From assembly GCA_964562175.1 (NCBI GenBank), contig CAZLRV010000004.1, forward strand, positions 1 to 64,000: a stretch of DNA of 64,000 nt, given 5' to 3'. The translations under genes were made by a program, and so were the position numbers. The stretch's first letter is position 1, and every line of letters begins with the position of its first letter. Below the pieces are notes generated by a model, which searched no databases, was not told the DNA's origin, and was given only the letters and a program-made list of their open reading frames with translations. Positions 60,644-64,000 of the stretch are shown here, one piece after another. Source of the stretch: CAZCJU01 sp964562175. GTDB lineage: Bacteria > Bacillota > Clostridia > Oscillospirales > CAG-272.

Positions 60644-62188
60644 ATGAAATACAAGAAAGCATTTTGCAGACTTATATGCACGGCTCTTTGCATTCTGACG
60701 ATATTTTCCGCCGTATCATGTCAAGGCTCATCATCCGATAATACCGAGGGTGATACATCCGATAAGGTGACCGACAGCAGTACAGACAAGGGAACGATAT
60801 CCGATATCACCGATAAGGTCACCGAGGATACGGAAGAGGTGACATCCGACGACACAGACGACAATACAACGACCGAGCCGAACGACACCTCATCTGCCGA
60901 TACGACGGGTGAGGGTACGACCGCATCGCCCGATACGACCTCCCCCACCGTAACACCTGCAGATACGACAGCTCCCGTTACGACAGCACCGAGTACGACA
61001 TCGCCGACAACGAACCCTCCCACCACAGTTGAGCCGACGGAGAAAACGGCAAAGCCCGAGGTGCTCGGGGTATACAACTGCGCCCCGGACCGCGTAATAA
61101 TTTTCGGTAAGTGCGAAGTCGGAAGTGTAATAACGAGTAGGATATCCGATGGCAGGACCAAAGAAAAGAACGAATCCGGCAACGGTTATTTCTATGTCGA
61201 GCAAACGGCGGGAAAGCTGATAGTCCTTACCGCCACGGCTCCGGGCAAGAAAGAAAGCGATGAAAGAACAGTCAGAACTATATATAACGAACGTGCCGCA
61301 AACCAGCTCTTCGGCGGTCAAAACTCAAGGCTGTTTTACGGTCCGACACTTCCGTTCTATCTCGGTCAGGTGAACGCAAGCGGTGGCACGTTAAACGGCG
61401 CAAAGCAATATGCGAATAATCTTAAAAACACAATAAGAGCCGCAACGGGCAAAAATACGAAGATAATCTATATGATATGCCCCAATCCCGCAACTATATA
61501 TTACGATGAAATGCGTTCATACATATCAAATGCGGTAAGCGGTCAAAAACGCAAGACCGCCGCATGGCAGTTTGTCGAAGCAATGCAGGGTGAGGAGGGC
61601 TTTATAGTTCCGAACCTCTACGAGGCGTTTGAGAATTACAAGGATGAGGATATATTCTACCGTACAGATACGCATTGGTCCGAGCTTGGAGCGTTTTACG
61701 CATACAAGGAGCTGATGAAGTCGGTAAAGAAGGATTTTCCGAAAACAAAAACGTATTCCGTTTCGGATTTTGAGGTAAAGCACGAGGACGTTCCCAGAGG
61801 CGACCTCGGAAGCTTTATAGGCGGCACGAATATGAGAGAAAGCACACCTTTCTTATATCCTAAATTTACCGATACCGGCGATTATTATACGGCACGTCGT
61901 ATGAGCGGTACGAGTGTAAGCACGAACGTGGGCGTTTACCCCACGACCTCAAAGCTTAAAAATTATAATTCGTCCATGCCGAGCTGTTATTTTATCGGCG
62001 ACTCTTACGGAGCAAACTTCCTGCCGTTCTGCGGAATGTCGTTCGGCAAGATGTTTGCAAACGGCGGCGTGCTTTGGCAATATACCATAGATTACGAGCT
62101 TCTTAAAAGGGAAAAGCCCGATTACGTTATGTTTATATACACGGACAGAAACATAGACGCAAATCTGGGACAGATATTTGCAAGCTGA
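60644..62188 (+). CDS. DHHW/SGNH-like lipoprotein (AlgX/DltD-type acyl transfer associated)
   Basis: A 514-residue lipoprotein with lipobox AVSC (cysteine near residue 26) and a Thr/Ser/Asp-rich linker of about 110 residues. The C-terminal SGNH-like domain has the Asp and His in YRTDTHWSELGAFYAY near residue 340, and the Ser block is FIGDSYGANFLPF near residue 448. Relatives (DHHW, AlgX and DltD groups) work with MBOAT acyltransferases to acetylate exported glycans; no MBOAT gene lies in the window. The start is a clear ATG behind GAGAGG. Confidence 0.85.
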   Translation: MKYKKAFCRLICTALCILTIFSAVSCQGSSSDNTEGDTSDKVTDSSTDKGTISDITDKVTEDTEEVTSDDTDDNTTTEPNDTSSADTTGEGTTASPDTTSPTVTPADTTAPVTTAPSTTSPTTNPPTTVEPTEKTAKPEVLGVYNCAPDRVIIFGKCEVGSVITSRISDGRTKEKNESGNGYFYVEQTAGKLIVLTATAPGKKESDERTVRTIYNERAANQLFGGQNSRLFYGPTLPFYLGQVNASGGTLNGAKQYANNLKNTIRAATGKNTKIIYMICPNPATIYYDEMRSYISNAVSGQKRKTAAWQFVEAMQGEEGFIVPNLYEAFENYKDEDIFYRTDTHWSELGAFYAYKELMKSVKKDFPKTKTYSVSDFEVKHEDVPRGDLGSFIGGTNMRESTPFLYPKFTDTGDYYTARRMSGTSVSTNVGVYPTTSKLKNYNSSMPSCYFIGDSYGANFLPFCGMSFGKMFANGGVLWQYTIDYELLKREKPDYVMFIYTDRNIDANLGQIFAS

Positions 62189-62189
62189 T

Positions 62190-63308
62190 ATGAAAACGAT
62201 TCTTAACGGAATAGATAATTTAAACGATGCTCTGCCGTATCTAAAGGGCAGACGTGTCGGACTCATTACGAATAATTCGGGTACGAGCAAAACGCTCGTA
62301 CCCTCGTATGAGGTGCTTCGCGAGGTGTGCGAGCTTACCTGCCTTTTTGCCCCCGAGCATGGACTAAAGGGTGCGGCACAGGCGGGCAAGAGCGTTGATA
62401 ACGAAAACGACGGAAGCATAGGGCTTCCCATATATGACCTATACGGTCAGACGAAAGCCCCAAGCGATGAAATGCTTGAGAATATCGACGTGCTTTGCTT
62501 CGATATTCAAGATGTCGGAGCGAGGTTTTACACGTACCTCTATACGATGACCAGAAGCATGAAAGCGGCGGCAAAAAAGGGAATACCGTTTGTCGTGTTC
62601 GACAGGTTCAATCCCGTATCGCTTTCAAAGACCGAGGGCGAGTTGCTTGACGAAAGAAATTCGTCGTTTATAGGCGAGTACGCAATTCCGACACGCTACG
62701 GACTTACTATCGGTGAATTTGCAAGATATTGCAATGCGGAAAAAAACATAGGCGTACAGCTTCACGTAGTCGAGTGCAAGGGTATAACAAGAGATGCGTA
62801 TTTCAGAGATACGGATCTGCAATGGATAGCCCCCTCACCCAATATGCCCTCACCGGAATGTGCTTTGGTATATCCCGCAACGTGCATTTTCGAGTCGGCT
62901 ATGAATGTTTCGGAGGGCAGAGGAACGACTCAGCCGTTTGAAATGATAGGCTCTCCCAACTTTAACGGCAAAAAAATTGCCGAAGCAATGAATGCAAAAA
63001 AATTGGATGGGGTGATTTTCCGTCCCGTGTATTTCACTCCGACCTTTTCAAAGTTTGAAAAACAGCTTTGTGAGGGCGTTCAGATACACGTCACGAACAG
63101 GGAAGCGTATAATTCGTTCGATGTGTGCGTGAATCTGTTTTCGCTTCTTGTCGAAAATTATAAGCTTGATATAAACGAAAAGGGAAATCTTCGTTGCTTC
63201 GGAACGGACAGGCTCTATAACGGTACGCCCGTTGACAAGCTTATCGAGCTTGAAAGAAAGACATCTGCGCAATTCAGACGTGCAAGCGAAAAATATATGC
63301 TGTATTGA
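62190..63308 (+). CDS. DUF1343 family protein, NamZ-like exo-beta-N-acetylmuramidase
   Basis: A 372-residue protein of the family founded by B. subtilis NamZ, which releases MurNAc from the ends of peptidoglycan fragments. Conserved segments are RVGLITNNSGTS, LFAPEHGLKG near residue 58, DIQDVGARFYTYL near residue 110, APSPNMPS near residue 215 and SEGRGTTQPFEMIGSP near residue 245. No signal peptide is visible, unlike secreted NamZ, which suggests cytoplasmic recycling. The start at 62190 overlaps nothing and has only a weak ribosome site; it follows the DHHW gene by 1 bp. Confidence 0.88.
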   Translation: MKTILNGIDNLNDALPYLKGRRVGLITNNSGTSKTLVPSYEVLREVCELTCLFAPEHGLKGAAQAGKSVDNENDGSIGLPIYDLYGQTKAPSDEMLENIDVLCFDIQDVGARFYTYLYTMTRSMKAAAKKGIPFVVFDRFNPVSLSKTEGELLDERNSSFIGEYAIPTRYGLTIGEFARYCNAEKNIGVQLHVVECKGITRDAYFRDTDLQWIAPSPNMPSPECALVYPATCIFESAMNVSEGRGTTQPFEMIGSPNFNGKKIAEAMNAKKLDGVIFRPVYFTPTFSKFEKQLCEGVQIHVTNREAYNSFDVCVNLFSLLVENYKLDINEKGNLRCFGTDRLYNGTPVDKLIELERKTSAQFRRASEKYMLY

Positions 63309-63313
63309 AATTC

Positions 63314-63368
63314 GGGCGGTATGATAAGCATACCGCCCTATCTCTGCCCAAAGGGGCTATTTTTTTAT
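63314..63368 (+). terminator. Two terminator hairpins after the NamZ-like gene
   Basis: GGGCGGTATG pairs with CATACCGCCC around ATAAG (63314-63338). A second short stem, GCCC/GGGC (63346-63357), is followed by TATTTTTTT and is the likelier plus-strand terminator. Confidence 0.75.
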
Positions 63369-64000
63369 TTCAAGCTCCAATATATGCTCTTTTCCGTCAA
63401 ATGCAAAGCACGCACCGTCGTGCTTTTTTCCGTCAAGCAGGGTCTTGCTTTTATCGGACAGCTTGGCACTAACTTTGTACGTCGTGTTGCTTTGACGTAT
63501 GACAAGCTCAAAACGGTCGAATTCACGGCACAGACACGGCTCAAGCGTAAAATAAGTTGCGTGGTGACGATAGCCGAGCAGGCAATTAAGCACGGTTTGA
63601 TAAAACCAGCCTGCCGAACCGGTGTACCAGCTCCAACCGCCCTCGCCCTCATGCCCGTGTGCGGTGTATACATCTCCGGCAAGCACGTAAGGCTCCGCAC
63701 CGTATTGTTCAATTGCCTCATTATCGCCGAGCCTGTCGCAGGGATTTACGGCACAAAGCAGCTCATAACCCTTTTTTGCCTGACCGAATTTCAGAAATGC
63801 GGCGGCAAGCCATACTGCGGCGTGAGTGTACTGACCGCCGTTTTCACGTATACCGGGCGGATATGAGCCGATATATCCGACCTGCGACTGTGAAGTATAA
63901 GGCGGCGTGAGCAGTTTTACAAGCTTGTTGCGTGAGTCGTAAAGCTCACGGTAAGCGGTGGCAAGCGAGGCGGCAATGCGTTGCTTGTCGTGACCGTGGA
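63357..64000 (-). CDS. GH94-type glycoside phosphorylase, C-terminal part (continues past the window)
   Basis: The minus-strand frame is open from the window edge to TAG at 63357-63359, giving the last 213 residues or so of a longer protein. IGSYPPGIRENGGQYTHAAV near the edge, then NPCDRLGDNEAIEQYGAEPY and GEGGWSWYTGSAGWFYQTVL, are highly characteristic of GH94 cellobiose/cyclic-glucan phosphorylases. The enzymes split beta-glucosidic bonds with phosphate to give a sugar 1-phosphate. The specificity and N-terminus are outside the window, so it could be a small phosphorylase or an NdvB-like giant protein. Confidence 0.88.
   Translation of the reverse strand, partial: HGHDKQRIAASLATAYRELYDSRNKLVKLLTPPYTSQSQVGYIGSYPPGIRENGGQYTHAAVWLAAAFLKFGQAKKGYELLCAVNPCDRLGDNEAIEQYGAEPYVLAGDVYTAHGHEGEGGWSWYTGSAGWFYQTVLNCLLGYRHHATYFTLEPCLCREFDRFELVIRQSNTTYKVSAKLSDKSKTLLDGKKHDGACFAFDGKEHILELEIKK

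Overview
The window looks like a scaffold from an uncultured, strictly anaerobic, monoderm member of the Clostridia (Bacillota), probably a gut or rumen lineage near the Oscillospirales. The pointers are near-consensus TTGACA/TATAAT promoters, class III ribonucleotide reductase (NrdD), Rex, a DnaD-type initiator with a DnaC/DnaI-type helicase loader, QueT, UPF0340 and DUF5685 proteins, dockerin domains and a CotH lipoprotein. A run of exactly 100 N (8623-8722) marks a scaffold join, so this is a draft or metagenome assembly. I see no insertion sequence, prophage, CRISPR array, tRNA or rRNA.

Layout. 1-8.4 kb: an array of 23-bp hairpin repeats beside a four-helix-bundle gene, then UPF0340, a large MacB-like ABC transporter, a zinc-ribbon/TPM pair, and a minus-strand NYN nuclease and hydrolase. 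8.5-11.1 kb: a Thr-Glu-Ala repeat secreted protein broken by the gap, and two tandem dockerin plus NlpC/P60-like proteins. 11.3-16.6 kb: rpsU, mtaB, a pseudouridine synthase, lnt, upp and rpmB. 16.7-20.7 kb: a DUF6873 protein, an S24-type self-cleaving repressor divergent from a small membrane protein, and an oligopeptide-binding lipoprotein. 20.7-33.9 kb: nrdD with two NrdR boxes, ygiQ, yitT, hom, htrA, an ArsB/NhaD transporter, CotH, an amidase and an HD protein. 34.0-37.5 kb: queT, galU, a dCMP deaminase, rimI and tsaD. 37.6-37.7 kb: a dense DnaA-box cluster. 37.9-45.2 kb: isocitrate dehydrogenase, an unusual Rex, dnaD, the helicase loader and a heterodimeric ABC exporter. 45.3-50.3 kb: a membrane protein, YdbC, a Crh-like HPr, rnpB, hemW and lepA. 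50.4-56.6 kb: a metal exporter, DUF5685, a J-domain protein, recG and mscS. 56.6-64 kb: an envelope and glycan block (sugar isomerase, NAGPA-type glycosidase, GT2-GtrA fusion, Lgt-like protein, DHHW lipoprotein, NamZ-like muramidase, the end of a GH94 phosphorylase).

Functional threads. Translation and RNA modification recur: mtaB and tsaD act on the same tRNA A37, rimI acts on bS18, and a pseudouridine synthase, queT, rnpB and lepA are also present. Cell-wall turnover is a second thread (amidase, two NlpC/P60-like proteins, NamZ-like, Lnt, Lgt-like). The most noteworthy signal is the cluster of seven DnaA boxes 2 to 3 kb upstream of dnaD and the helicase-loader gene, far from any dnaA visible here. 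Other items worth checking are the compensatory hairpin array, an apparent AUA start codon, a promoter-spacer palindrome at queT, and several enzyme-family members that have lost canonical residues (Rex, HPr, Lgt, one ABC ATPase).
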